In this document: piece after piece, positions 26,648 to 35,350 of the stretch
Numbering within the stretch: the stretch's first letter is position 1
How the letters are laid out: every line of letters starts with the position of its first letter
Assembly (NCBI RefSeq): GCF_002797735.1
Contig: NZ_PGFG01000001.1
Coordinates: forward strand, 2,232,001-2,296,000
Direction: 5' to 3'
Length of the DNA: 64,000 nt
DNA from: Thermoflavifilum aggregans
GTDB taxonomy: Bacteria > Bacteroidota > Bacteroidia > Chitinophagales > Chitinophagaceae
Made by a program: the position numbers and the translations under genes
The notes under the pieces: generated by a model
What the model was told of the DNA's origin: nothing
What the model saw: the letters and a program-made list of their open reading frames with translations, nothing else
The model's database searches: none

Positions 26648-27412
26648 ATGCACACAGGGTTTCTGCAAGCGAAAAACATGCTGTCCGGCGTCGGGCTGGC
26701 TGGGGTCATCCTGCTTCTCAGCTCCTGCCATAAATCCGAACAGGCTCCGTCGCCCGATATGGGTTATGGCTATTTTCCGATATATGTGGGTATGGAAAGG
26801 CATTATTGGCTGGATTCCATTGTCTATCACGATTTTGACGGGAGTGTAGATACTTCCCACTATGAAGCATGGGATCAGGTGGATACCAGCTATACGGATG
26901 ATTCAGGACAAACGGTGTTCCGCATCCTGCGGCAACTGCGCCCGCTTGGCTCCGCCACCTGGCAGCCCAACACCAGCATAGCCATTACCCTGTTGCCCCG
27001 GCGCATGGAATGGCTGGAAGATAATTTGCGCTTCATCAAGCTGATTTTCCCCGTACAGGAAAATGCCAGCTGGAACGGAAATGTCTACATCGAAACCAAT
27101 CTGAACCCTGACCTGCAATACCTGAACGGCTGGACCTACACCTACCAACAGGTGAATCAACCCGCTTCCCTTGGCGGAATCCGTTTTGACTCCTCCCTCA
27201 CGGTGATGCAGGCCAATGATTCGTTGCTAAGCCATACCTATGCTTTTCGCACCTACAGCATCGAACAATATGCCAGGGGAATCGGTCTGGTGTACCGGCA
27301 TTTTATCCATTGGGAACAGCAATGTGCGAGCTACGATTCGCAGGGTAATTGCCAGGCACTGAAGCCCCGCAACGGTGTGGAAGTAATCCTCAGCCTGAAA
27401 GATACTCTTTAG
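26648..27412 (+). CDS. Predicted lipoprotein, function unknown
   Basis: A 254-residue protein with a lipoprotein signal: hydrophobic VGLAGVILLLSSC with the lipobox cysteine at residue 27, then a short polar linker. The mature part has a tyrosine/tryptophan-rich beta-strand pattern (YGYFPIYVGMERHYWLDSIVY) that recurs in Bacteroidota outer-membrane-associated lipoproteins. I cannot name a family. A second ATG at 26678 would give a more compact signal peptide; the -7 element 9 bases before 26648 allows either. The gene is convergent with the RsmB-family gene, overlapping by 4 bases. Confidence 0.8.
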   Translation: MHTGFLQAKNMLSGVGLAGVILLLSSCHKSEQAPSPDMGYGYFPIYVGMERHYWLDSIVYHDFDGSVDTSHYEAWDQVDTSYTDDSGQTVFRILRQLRPLGSATWQPNTSIAITLLPRRMEWLEDNLRFIKLIFPVQENASWNGNVYIETNLNPDLQYLNGWTYTYQQVNQPASLGGIRFDSSLTVMQANDSLLSHTYAFRTYSIEQYARGIGLVYRHFIHWEQQCASYDSQGNCQALKPRNGVEVILSLKDTL

Positions 27413-28632
27413 GATGCCCGAAACAGCGCCATAAACATGGAATCCCCGCCTGCTGGATAACCGGTGATAAGGATGCCGTTCACATACGTGAGCCCCATTT
27501 GCCGGATTTCATCGGCCACATCTTCGTTTTCCTGGCGAAATACCGAACAGGTGATATAGGCCAGATAGCCACCAGGCCGGAGATAGCGACAGGCTTGTTT
27601 TACAATGGAAATCTGCCGGTTATGAAAATCCTGAAGTTGCTCCGGAGTGAAAAAATGCAATTGTTCAGGCGTACGCGCCCAGGTGCCGCTGCCACTGCAG
27701 GGAACATCGGCAATGATCAGATCAAACCGTTTGCTGCCAAGGATTTTATCAGTTGCTTCGGCTTGGGTTACATCTATCACAGCCGACCTGTATTTTCGGA
27801 TGCCTGCCAGGCGAAAGCGTTGGCGGAGATTGGTCAGAATGGAAGCACGGATATCCGTGACCACCAGCTGCTGCATCGGGAGATGATCAGCCAGAAATAG
27901 CGATTTGCCTCCGCTACCGGCACAGCAATCCCACACAGTCCACAAATGCGATGAGCCTGCCTTGCCGGCAGGCAGTTCATCCAAGAGCCACTCCATGACC
28001 TGCTGGGATGCCCAATCTTGCACCACATAATCCACACCCTCCCGGGCGTGCAGCCACCGACGCAGATCGATGGCTGCGGGAGCCACCAGCGTGTGGCGAC
28101 CCATGCGGGCAATCGGGTCGGGCAACACCGCAAACTTATCTTCATGCCCCGACCTGATCCGAATGAATACGTTGGGCTGCCGCAAATAGCTCACAGCATA
28201 AGCTTGGGCATCCACTCCTGCGCTTAACTCCGATGCCCAGGGGAAAATGTCTTCCGCTCGAAAATCAGCAAACCAGGCGGCCCTTTCCAAGGGACTGGCG
28301 AAAGCTACTGCTGGCAGCCATTCCGGTCGCAATTCCTGAATAAGTAATGCAGGCTCCTGCTCGCAGATCAAAAAACTGATCAGCATCCGATCTTCCAGGC
28401 TTCTGCCGGAAAAGCTTTTCCCTAACCGAAAATAATCATAAAGCAGGGCTGATATGTAACGACGATCGCGCGAGCCCAGCTGCGGGAAATGTCCACCCGA
28501 CGACACATGCCGGCGAAACTTGTTTTTCAGAAAAAGATGCAGCGGTACGCCACCAGTCGACAGGTATTCCTGCACCCATTCAATCGCTTTTCGCAGATAG
28601 GAATGGACTAAGGTGGAAGGAAGATGGCTCAT
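27409..28632 (-). CDS. RsmB/NOP2-family rRNA (cytosine-C5) methyltransferase
   Basis: A 407-residue SAM-dependent RNA m5C methyltransferase. The SAM site is WDCCAGSGGKSLFLAD, motif IV is ADVPCSGSGTWAR with one catalytic Cys and motif VI is AYITCSVFRQEN with the second. A short N-terminal helical region (about 1-130) could be a divergent NusB-like domain. RsmB methylates C967 of 16S rRNA in E. coli; orthology here is likely but not certain, so no symbol is given. It starts 11 bases after odhB ends and is probably transcribed with the 2-oxoglutarate dehydrogenase genes. Confidence 0.88.
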   Translation of the reverse strand: MSHLPSTLVHSYLRKAIEWVQEYLSTGGVPLHLFLKNKFRRHVSSGGHFPQLGSRDRRYISALLYDYFRLGKSFSGRSLEDRMLISFLICEQEPALLIQELRPEWLPAVAFASPLERAAWFADFRAEDIFPWASELSAGVDAQAYAVSYLRQPNVFIRIRSGHEDKFAVLPDPIARMGRHTLVAPAAIDLRRWLHAREGVDYVVQDWASQQVMEWLLDELPAGKAGSSHLWTVWDCCAGSGGKSLFLADHLPMQQLVVTDIRASILTNLRQRFRLAGIRKYRSAVIDVTQAEATDKILGSKRFDLIIADVPCSGSGTWARTPEQLHFFTPEQLQDFHNRQISIVKQACRYLRPGGYLAYITCSVFRQENEDVADEIRQMGLTYVNGILITGYPAGGDSMFMALFRAS

Positions 28633-28643
28633 AAGCGGATGGG

Positions 28644-30305
28644 CTACAGTTCCAGCAGGCTCTTCACCGGATCCCTGCCGGATAGCAATTGATGCGGATT
28701 TTCGAGCAATTCCTTCACCCTGACCAGGAAACTTACTGACTCACGGCCATCGATGATGCGATGATCATAACTCAAGGCCACATACATCATGGGACGGGCT
28801 ACAATCTGTCCGTTGATGACCACCGGACGTTCCTGAATTTTATGCATGCCCAGGATGGCCGACTGGGGCAGGTTGAGCAGAGGTGTGCTCATGAGCGAGC
28901 CAAATACGCCGCCATTGGTGATGGTGAAGGTGCCGCCGGTCATCTCTTCCAGGCTTAGCTTACCTTCGCGTGCTTTGGTAGCCAGCTCCAGCACTTTTCT
29001 TTCAATTTCAGCCATAGAGAGGCTTTCGGCATTGCGGATCACTGGCACTACAAGTCCCCGCGGCGTACTTACCGCAATGGAAATATCGCAGTAATCATGG
29101 TATATGATTTCGTCGCCATCGATATATGCATTCACGGCCGGCCATTCCTGCAGGGCATAACAACAGGCTTTTGTGAAGAAACTCATGAAACCAAGGCTTA
29201 CCCCATGTTTTTCCTTGAAAGCTTCTTTGTACTGGTTGCGGATCTGCATGATGGCACTCATATCCACCTCATTGAAGGTGGTGAGCATGGCCGTGGTGTT
29301 CTTGGCCTCCACCAGGCGACGGGAAATGGTGCGGCGCAGGTTGCTCATGCGCTCCCGGCGTTCGTTGCGGCTGAAAGCCTGTGTGCCGGTGGATGCGGGT
29401 TGTGCGGCCGGCTGTGCGGGAGATTGGTCTGATGGCTGGGCCGGTTTTTCGATGGTGATTCCGGGGCGCTGCAGTGCCGCACGCACATCTTCCTTGCGGA
29501 TTTTGCCGGATGGCCCGCTGCCCCGCACTTCGGCAGGAGAAAGATGTTGGTCGGCCATCATTGCTGCTGCCACCGGGGTAGCCCGGAGGGTAGCAGATGA
29601 AGCCGGTGTTTCAACCGTAATATGGGAATGATCTGAAGGTGCTGAAACTGAAGCAGGTACAGGTTGGGTCTCAGGCTGCGCGGCAGAAGATGCACCCTCC
29701 ATCGAAGGTTCGATAACAGCCATGATGGCACCGATAGGTACATCATCTCCTTCTTTAGCCTGATGATGCAACCATCCACTGGTTTCTGCACGAATTTCAA
29801 AGCTGGCCTTTTCCGATTCCAGCTCGGCTATTACTTCATCCAGCTGCACAAAAGCTCCATCGGGCTTCAGCCAGCGTGCCAGAGTAACCTGCTGAATAGA
29901 CTCGCCCACCGATGGCACTTTTACTTCCAGCGGTTCGCCGGAGGGTTGATGCGTGGAAGGCTTAGGTTTTGCCTCTGAGGCCCGATCATCTGCAACCGGT
30001 TGTTCCTTTACAGATGCAGCTCCTGTTTCTGGCTTACGTTCCCCAGCATCACCAGCCTGTTGCGAGGCTTCTGCATCCGTATCAATTTCAGCGATGGCAG
30101 CTCCTACCTGCACATCGGCTCCTTCTTCTGCAAGAATATGAAGGCGACCGGCAACTTCTGCGCGGATTTCGAAACTAGCTTTTTCCGATTCAATTTCGGC
30201 TATCACTTCATCCTGCTGTACATAATCACCTTCTTGCTTCAGCCATCTGGCAATTGTCACTTCATTGATCGATTCGCCGATGTGGGGTACGGTTACTGCT
30301 TGCAT
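28644..30305 (-). CDS. odhB: 2-oxoglutarate dehydrogenase E2 (dihydrolipoyl succinyltransferase), two lipoyl domains
   Basis: The acyltransferase core of the 2-oxoglutarate dehydrogenase complex. Two lipoyl domains are present: residues 1-78 with lipoyl lysine K42 in ESEKASFEI, and about 125-200 with the same ESEKASFEI motif. They are joined by Ala/Pro/Gln-rich linkers. An E3/E1-binding domain follows (about 255-290, [20 protein letters not shown], then [11 protein letters not shown]), then the catalytic domain (about 325-553) with [10 protein letters not shown]. Most OGDH E2 proteins have one lipoyl domain, so the doubling is unusual. It lies 23 bases after odhA. The E3 gene is not in the window. 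Confidence 0.95.
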   Translation of the reverse strand: MQAVTVPHIGESINEVTIARWLKQEGDYVQQDEVIAEIESEKASFEIRAEVAGRLHILAEEGADVQVGAAIAEIDTDAEASQQAGDAGERKPETGAASVKEQPVADDRASEAKPKPSTHQPSGEPLEVKVPSVGESIQQVTLARWLKPDGAFVQLDEVIAELESEKASFEIRAETSGWLHHQAKEGDDVPIGAIMAVIEPSMEGASSAAQPETQPVPASVSAPSDHSHITVETPASSATLRATPVAAAMMADQHLSPAEVRGSGPSGKIRKEDVRAALQRPGITIEKPAQPSDQSPAQPAAQPASTGTQAFSRNERRERMSNLRRTISRRLVEAKNTTAMLTTFNEVDMSAIMQIRNQYKEAFKEKHGVSLGFMSFFTKACCYALQEWPAVNAYIDGDEIIYHDYCDISIAVSTPRGLVVPVIRNAESLSMAEIERKVLELATKAREGKLSLEEMTGGTFTITNGGVFGSLMSTPLLNLPQSAILGMHKIQERPVVINGQIVARPMMYVALSYDHRIIDGRESVSFLVRVKELLENPHQLLSGRDPVKSLLEL

Positions 30306-30328
30306 ATTTTCTTTTTGTTTTCAAGGTT

Positions 30329-33070
30329 TTACGACAGGCTAAATGCCGTTTCAATGATTTCTTCTTGTTCCTGATAATGAATGCGAGCAAAGCCCGTAGC
30401 GGGTGCTGCGCTGGGGTTGCGGCTGATGATACCGAAACCGAAGTCTTCTATTTTCAGGTTAAGCTGCAGATAACCTGCAGCGCCCATATTCAGCGGTTCT
30501 TCCTGCACCCAGAACCAGCTCGCATGGCGATATTTTTGAACCAGTTGCCTGATTTGCCGAATTGGAAGCGGGTAAAGCTGTTCCAGCCTGATGATGGCCA
30601 CATCCTGCCGATGATCTTTTTCCTGTTTTTCTTTGAGTTCGAAATAAATTTTACCAGAACAGAACAATACTCTTCGGATCGTATCCGGACGTTTGCTTGC
30701 TTCCGGATCATCGATCACTTCCTGAAAACGTCCCTGTGCAAATTCCTGTATCTCGCTATAGCTCCCAGGGTGACGCAGATTGGCCTTGGGCGACATGTTG
30801 ATGAGCGGTTTGCGGAAAGGCCAGGCCAATTGCCGGCGCAGGGCATGGAAAAAGTTAGCTGCTGTGGTAATGTTGGTTATCACCATATTCAGCTCGGCGC
30901 ACATTTGCAGAAACCGTTCCAGGCGTGCACTGGAATGATCCGGCCCTCCGGCTTCATAACCATGCGGCAGCAACATCACCAATCCGTTCATGATGCCCCA
31001 TTTCTGCTCGGCACTGCTGATGTACTGGTCAATAATCACCTGGGCACCATTTGCAAAATCGCCATACTGGGCTTCCCAGATGGTGAGCACATGTGGATTG
31101 GCCATCGCATAGCCATATTCATACCCCAGCACCGCCAGCTCACTTAACAGCGAATTGTAGATGAAAAATCTACCCTGCTTTTCACCCAGCCGGCTTAACC
31201 GGTTATATTCTGCATTGGTTTGTTCATCGTAAATAACAGCATGGCGATGGGAAAATGTGCCCCGCTTCACATCTTCACCGCTCAAACGCACATCTTTTCC
31301 TTCTACCAGAATTGAAGCATAGGCCAGCAATTCGGCCGTTGCCCAGTCAATTTTGCGGGATTCTTCAAACAATTTGATTTTATCCTGCAGCAGGCGCGCT
31401 ACTTTTCGCAATGGATGAAAGTCATCCGGCCACTGCATGATCCGGTAAAACAAATCCTGCAAAAGCTTTTCATCCACCGCAGTTACGGGCGACTGCTCAA
31501 AATCCTCTTCCGTAGCCGCACGCAATTCACTCCACCACTTTTCCGGTTGCTGATAGGTATATGGCAAAGGTTTTTGCTTCACCTCATCCAGCCGTTCCTG
31601 CAAGATTTGCCAGTAGTGTTTTTCCATTTCCCTGGCCAGTTCCTGGGCTTCATCATCGCCTTCTTCCAGCAAACGGCGGGTGTAAACTTCCCGGGGATCA
31701 GGGTGTTTTTCAATCAACGCATACAAATGAGGCTGGGTGAACTTGGGCTCATCGCCTTCATTGTGGCCATGCCGGCGATAGCACACCATATCCACAAAAA
31801 TATCTTCATGGAACTGTTGCCTGTAGCGCGTGGCAATTTCCACGACTTTTACCACCATCTCCGGATCATCGCCATTCACATGAAACACGGGTGCCTGAAT
31901 CATCGTGGCCAGCGAAGTACAATAGTCGCTGCTGCGGGCATCATCGAAATCAGTTGTAAAGCCAATCTGGTTATTAATCACAAAATGCAGGGTGCCACCG
32001 GCATAGTAGCCTTTCAGTTTGCTCATCTGCAGCAGTTCGTACACAATACCCTGGCCGGCAAGAGCTGCATCGCCATGTATCAACAAAGGTAAAATCTGCT
32101 GATAGTCGCTCTGATACAATGTATCAGCCTTTGCACGGGCAAATCCCACCACCACAGGATCCACAGCTTCCAGATGGGAGGGATTGGGACAGAGCTGCAG
32201 GTTGATGCTGTAACCGGAAAAAGTATTGATCTGGCTGCGAAATCCTAGATGATATTTCACGTCGCCACTGCCCATGTAATTATCGGCCGGCAGAGCTCCT
32301 TCAAATTCACTGAAAATCTGTTCATAGGTTTTGCCCAGGATATTGGCCAGCACATTCAGCCGACCCCGATGGGCCATGCCGATGACCACTTCCTTCACGC
32401 CCAGCGATCCGGCCATATCAATCAGGGCATCCAGCGCGGGAATAGTGGTTTCGCCGCCTTCCAGCGAAAAACGCTTCTGACCAATGTATTTGGTGTGCAG
32501 GAATTTTTCAAATACTACTCCTTCATTGAGCTTTTCCAGAATCCTGCGTCGTTTCTGCAATGACAAAGGCTGCTGCAGGGTAGTTTCCACTTCACGCTGA
32601 ATCCAGGCTTCTTTTTCGGGATCGTTGATGTAGGTAAATTGTACACCCACATTGCCGGCATAGCATTTTTTGAGAAACTGCAGGATATCGCGCAAAGGAG
32701 CTTTACCAAGCCCCACCGCATGCCCAACATGGAAGGGGGTATCCAGATCGGCTTCTGTGAGTCCGAAATATTCCAGCGCCAGATTGGCCCGCCTATCCTT
32801 ACGCGGGCGAATGGGATTGGTAGTGGCAACCAGATGGCCTTTGCGACGATAGGCTACAATCAGCCGATAAACGGCAAGTTCTTTTTCAAGTTGCTGTTCG
32901 TCAAGCTTACCGGCAACTGATTTCCCATCGGCATAACTAACCGCAAAATCAAAACCCTCGAAAAAGCGCGCCCACTCAGGATCAACCGCTGCAGGGTTTT
33001 GTTTATATTCCCGGTAAAGTTGTTCAATATAAGCAGGGTGGGAATGAGTGACAAATGAATAATCGTTCAT
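30329..33070 (-). CDS. odhA: 2-oxoglutarate dehydrogenase E1
   Basis: The thiamine-diphosphate-dependent decarboxylase of the TCA-cycle 2-oxoglutarate dehydrogenase complex. At 913 residues it has the usual N-terminal segment (SHPAYIEQLYREYKQNP), EKFLHTKYIGQKRFSLEGGE, VVIGMAHRGRLNVLANI, HGDAALAGQGIVYE, the ThDP/Mg motif NNQIGFTTDFDDARSSDYC (start NNQIGFTTD) and the C-terminal EEPLNMGA. It is transcribed ahead of odhB and the rRNA methyltransferase gene, three genes within 6 kb with gaps of 23 and 11 bases, so a single operon is likely. The start is ATG 33070. Confidence 0.97.
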   Translation of the reverse strand: MNDYSFVTHSHPAYIEQLYREYKQNPAAVDPEWARFFEGFDFAVSYADGKSVAGKLDEQQLEKELAVYRLIVAYRRKGHLVATTNPIRPRKDRRANLALEYFGLTEADLDTPFHVGHAVGLGKAPLRDILQFLKKCYAGNVGVQFTYINDPEKEAWIQREVETTLQQPLSLQKRRRILEKLNEGVVFEKFLHTKYIGQKRFSLEGGETTIPALDALIDMAGSLGVKEVVIGMAHRGRLNVLANILGKTYEQIFSEFEGALPADNYMGSGDVKYHLGFRSQINTFSGYSINLQLCPNPSHLEAVDPVVVGFARAKADTLYQSDYQQILPLLIHGDAALAGQGIVYELLQMSKLKGYYAGGTLHFVINNQIGFTTDFDDARSSDYCTSLATMIQAPVFHVNGDDPEMVVKVVEIATRYRQQFHEDIFVDMVCYRRHGHNEGDEPKFTQPHLYALIEKHPDPREVYTRRLLEEGDDEAQELAREMEKHYWQILQERLDEVKQKPLPYTYQQPEKWWSELRAATEEDFEQSPVTAVDEKLLQDLFYRIMQWPDDFHPLRKVARLLQDKIKLFEESRKIDWATAELLAYASILVEGKDVRLSGEDVKRGTFSHRHAVIYDEQTNAEYNRLSRLGEKQGRFFIYNSLLSELAVLGYEYGYAMANPHVLTIWEAQYGDFANGAQVIIDQYISSAEQKWGIMNGLVMLLPHGYEAGGPDHSSARLERFLQMCAELNMVITNITTAANFFHALRRQLAWPFRKPLINMSPKANLRHPGSYSEIQEFAQGRFQEVIDDPEASKRPDTIRRVLFCSGKIYFELKEKQEKDHRQDVAIIRLEQLYPLPIRQIRQLVQKYRHASWFWVQEEPLNMGAAGYLQLNLKIEDFGFGIISRNPSAAPATGFARIHYQEQEEIIETAFSLS

Positions 33071-33263
33071 ACTTAATGGTTTAAAACCCGTGGAGTGAAC
33101 CTTCCGGATAAGGGAAGGGGCAGGTATTTTTGCAAATATCGTGCGTTTTTTTCATTTCCCGGAAGCCAACAAGCTATTTTAACGGGGGTTTTCAGGTTTA
33201 TGACCTACCCTGCTAGCATGAATCCTGAAAACACAAAAAACAATCTTGCATTGAAAAAATCCC

Positions 33264-33271
33264 TAACTTTG
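33264..33271 (+). promoter_or_regulatory. -7 element before rpsT
   Basis: TAACTTTG matches TAnnTTTG, 28 bases before the rpsT ATG. A TTG at 33246-33248 lies 15 bases upstream, slightly closer than the usual -33 spacing. Confidence 0.55.
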
Positions 33272-33299
33272 CCAGCTCAAATTTGAATATTCGTTTGTT

Positions 33300-33572
33300 A
33301 TGGCAAATCATCAGGCAACGAAGAAAGATGTCCGCAAGTCCCGCAAACGCAGGCTGCACAATCGTTATTATGCCAAAACCACCCGCAATGCCGTACGCGC
33401 ATTGAGAGCGCTTACCGATGCCGAGCAGGTGAAGGAAAAACTACCAGCCGTGATTTCCATGGTAGATAAGCTGGCCAAAAGAGGGGTGATCCATAAAAAC
33501 AAAGCAGCCAACCTGAAATCCAAGCTGATGAGAAAAGCCAATCAGCTAACCGCTGCGAAGGCTCATGCCTGA
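33300..33572 (+). CDS. rpsT: 30S ribosomal protein S20
   Basis: A 90-residue, lysine- and arginine-rich protein that binds the 5' domain of 16S rRNA. The N-terminus MANHQATKKDVRKSRKRR and the C-terminal GVIHKNKAANLKSKLMRKAN are characteristic of S20. It is a single gene with its own -7 element; the divergent neighbour is odhA. The 185 bases downstream contain small hairpins, one being ACGCAA-GAAA-TTGCGT with a GNRA loop, but no clear T-tract terminator. Confidence 0.97.
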   Translation: MANHQATKKDVRKSRKRRLHNRYYAKTTRNAVRALRALTDAEQVKEKLPAVISMVDKLAKRGVIHKNKAANLKSKLMRKANQLTAAKAHA

Positions 33573-33717
33573 ATGCGCATCGGTGTTACCAGCTTCAGGA
33601 ATTTACCGTTCACTTTCCAGATCAAATGATGTTCCCACCGGGAATGAAATTGATTGTGACGCAAGAAATTGCGTACGCACCATTTCTTTCCGGCTGGAAG
33701 TGGCTTTATGCATTAAA

Positions 33718-33741
33718 TGAAATCATGCATCTCTGATTTCA
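33718..33741 (-). terminator. Weak terminator-like hairpin after the aldo/keto reductase gene
   Basis: TGAAATCA and TGATTTCA (minus-strand reading) form an 8-bp stem with an 8-base loop, 17 bases past the stop, followed by only TTTAAT. An 11-base direct repeat GGCTTTATGCA (33702-33712 and 33754-33764) flanks it. Confidence 0.35.
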
Positions 33742-33757
33742 CTGTGCACAAAAGGCT

Positions 33758-34708
33758 TTATGCACTTGCGGCATATAATGCTTCTATCTGATGGTTATTC
33801 AATGCTAGCTGTGCGCTCTGCATGATTTCCGTGAGCTGATACACGTTGGTTGCACTTACGATGGCTGAAGTAACAGCAGGCTGTCTGATGAGCCAAGCCA
33901 GAGCCACCTGCGCAGGAGTGGCTTTTGTTTCCCTGGCTATCTGATCGAGTGCGTTCAGGATTCTCAGCCCTCGCGCATTCAGATATTTTTTAATAACCTG
34001 CTCGCCCCTCACGCTTTTTTGTGCGTCTTCCACCGTGCGGTATTTACCGCTTAAAAATCCACTCGCTAGCGAATAATACGTCATCACACCCAGATGTTCC
34101 CTCTCACAGATAGGACGGTATTGCGTTTCAAAGCTTTCCCGATCATATAGATTGTACAATGGCTGCAAACAAACATACCGCGGAAGCTGCTGCTGCCGGC
34201 TAATATCGAGTGATTGCTGCAACCGTTCCGGTGAAAAATTGGATGCTCCGATATATCGCACCTTCCCCTGCTGCATCAGTTGCTGATAGGCTTCCAGCGT
34301 TTCTTCAACAGGCGTGTCGGGATCATCATAATGTGAAAGATACAAATCAATATAATCTGTTTGCAATCTCCTGAGGGAAAGTTCAGCCTGTTGAAGGATG
34401 TGCTGGCGGGACAAACAATTTTTTCCTCTTCCCATGCCACTTCCCACTTTGGTAGCCAGGATGAGCTCATGTCGCCTGCCAGTGCGCTTCAGCCATTTGC
34501 CAATGATGGTTTCAGACTCACCACCCTGATGACCGGGCACCCAATGGGAGTAACTGTTGGCTGTGTCAATGAAGTTAAACCCCATTGCTACCCAATGATC
34601 CATCAAACGAAAAGATGTTTGCTCATCGGCTGTCCAGCCAAATACATTGCCTCCAAAGCAAAGTACAGAAACCTGCAGATGGGTGTCGCCCAGTGTTCTG
34701 TAGTGCAT
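33758..34708 (-). CDS. Aldo/keto reductase
   Basis: A 316-residue NADPH-dependent (alpha/beta)8-barrel oxidoreductase. The catalytic tetrad is visible: Asp and Tyr in FIDTANSYSHW, Lys in LATKVGSG, His in YLSHYDDPD. The C-terminal part carries the cofactor-binding SAIVSATNVYQL. The N-terminal YRTLGDTHLQVSVLCFGGNVFGW places it among the YajO/Kv-beta-like group. The substrate is unknown. Downstream of osmC on the same strand but separated from it by a strong terminator, so it is probably a separate unit with its own promoter. Confidence 0.93.
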   Translation of the reverse strand: MHYRTLGDTHLQVSVLCFGGNVFGWTADEQTSFRLMDHWVAMGFNFIDTANSYSHWVPGHQGGESETIIGKWLKRTGRRHELILATKVGSGMGRGKNCLSRQHILQQAELSLRRLQTDYIDLYLSHYDDPDTPVEETLEAYQQLMQQGKVRYIGASNFSPERLQQSLDISRQQQLPRYVCLQPLYNLYDRESFETQYRPICEREHLGVMTYYSLASGFLSGKYRTVEDAQKSVRGEQVIKKYLNARGLRILNALDQIARETKATPAQVALAWLIRQPAVTSAIVSATNVYQLTEIMQSAQLALNNHQIEALYAASA

Positions 34709-34728
34709 GGACTGTGAAATTTAGATGG

Positions 34729-34781
34729 AAATAACAAAAACAGCAGATCAGCCGGTAATGATATCATGTGCTGATCTGCTG
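34729..34781 (-). terminator. Rho-independent terminator of osmC
   Basis: CAGCAGATCAGC (34741-34752) and GCTGATCTGCTG (34770-34781) form a perfect 12-bp stem with a 17-base loop that itself contains the palindrome ATGATATCAT. On the minus strand the stem is followed by TTTTTGTTATTT. It begins 20 bases past the osmC stop. Confidence 0.8.
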
Positions 34782-34800
34782 CATATAGAAGCTTGTTGGT

Positions 34801-35211
34801 TTAAAGCAAAGTAGCTTCCAGTTCAATTTTGGTGTTCAGCAATTTGCTGATCGGACAATTGGCTTTTGCATCTTCTGCACATTGCTGAAATTTTTCTTTG
34901 GAAATGCCGGGTACTTTGGCTTTTAAGATGAGCTTGGAATACGTGATGGCGCCATTTTCCAAAGCCACTTCTGCCGTAGTTTCCAGGTTTTCAGGCGTAA
35001 ACCCTGCTTCGCCCAGCACAAAACTGAGTTTCATGTTAAAACAACCGGCATGTGCAGCTGCAACCAGTTCTTCGGGGTTGGTGTAGATACCATCCTCAAA
35101 ACGGGATTTGTAATCATAAGGGGTGTTGTTCAAAACCTTGCTTTGCGTAGTCAGCTGGCCGGAACCTGTTTTGCCGGCACCTTTCCAGATGGCTGTGGCT
35201 GTACGTTTCAT
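34801..35211 (-). CDS. osmC: OsmC-family peroxiredoxin
   Basis: A 136-residue thiol peroxidase that reduces organic hydroperoxides. The two conserved cysteines are C57 in AHAGCFNM and C119 in KANCPISKLL, with the OsmC-typical GIYTNPEELVAAAHAGCF stretch. A third cysteine, C111, is present. The N-terminal RTATAIWKGAGKTGSG is that of true OsmC rather than Ohr. It is a single-gene unit closed by a strong terminator. The 139 bases upstream are AT-rich and probably hold its promoter; no clear TAnnTTTG was found. Confidence 0.93.
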   Translation of the reverse strand: MKRTATAIWKGAGKTGSGQLTTQSKVLNNTPYDYKSRFEDGIYTNPEELVAAAHAGCFNMKLSFVLGEAGFTPENLETTAEVALENGAITYSKLILKAKVPGISKEKFQQCAEDAKANCPISKLLNTKIELEATLL

Positions 35212-35350
35212 ACGATCAGATTTTAAAAGATGAATAAATCAAATGAATGCTTTTTAAAAATTACAGATGCATTTCAAATTACAATCTATCAGTGAAATAA
35301 GTTTACATTCGCTTAGACACTTTATTTACTGTTTACTTCAAGCTGACACT

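Noticed and set aside
33573-33757. GNRA-loop hairpin after rpsT as terminator or RNA gene
   Set aside because: The stem is only 6 bp and no T-tract follows; no support for a defined element.
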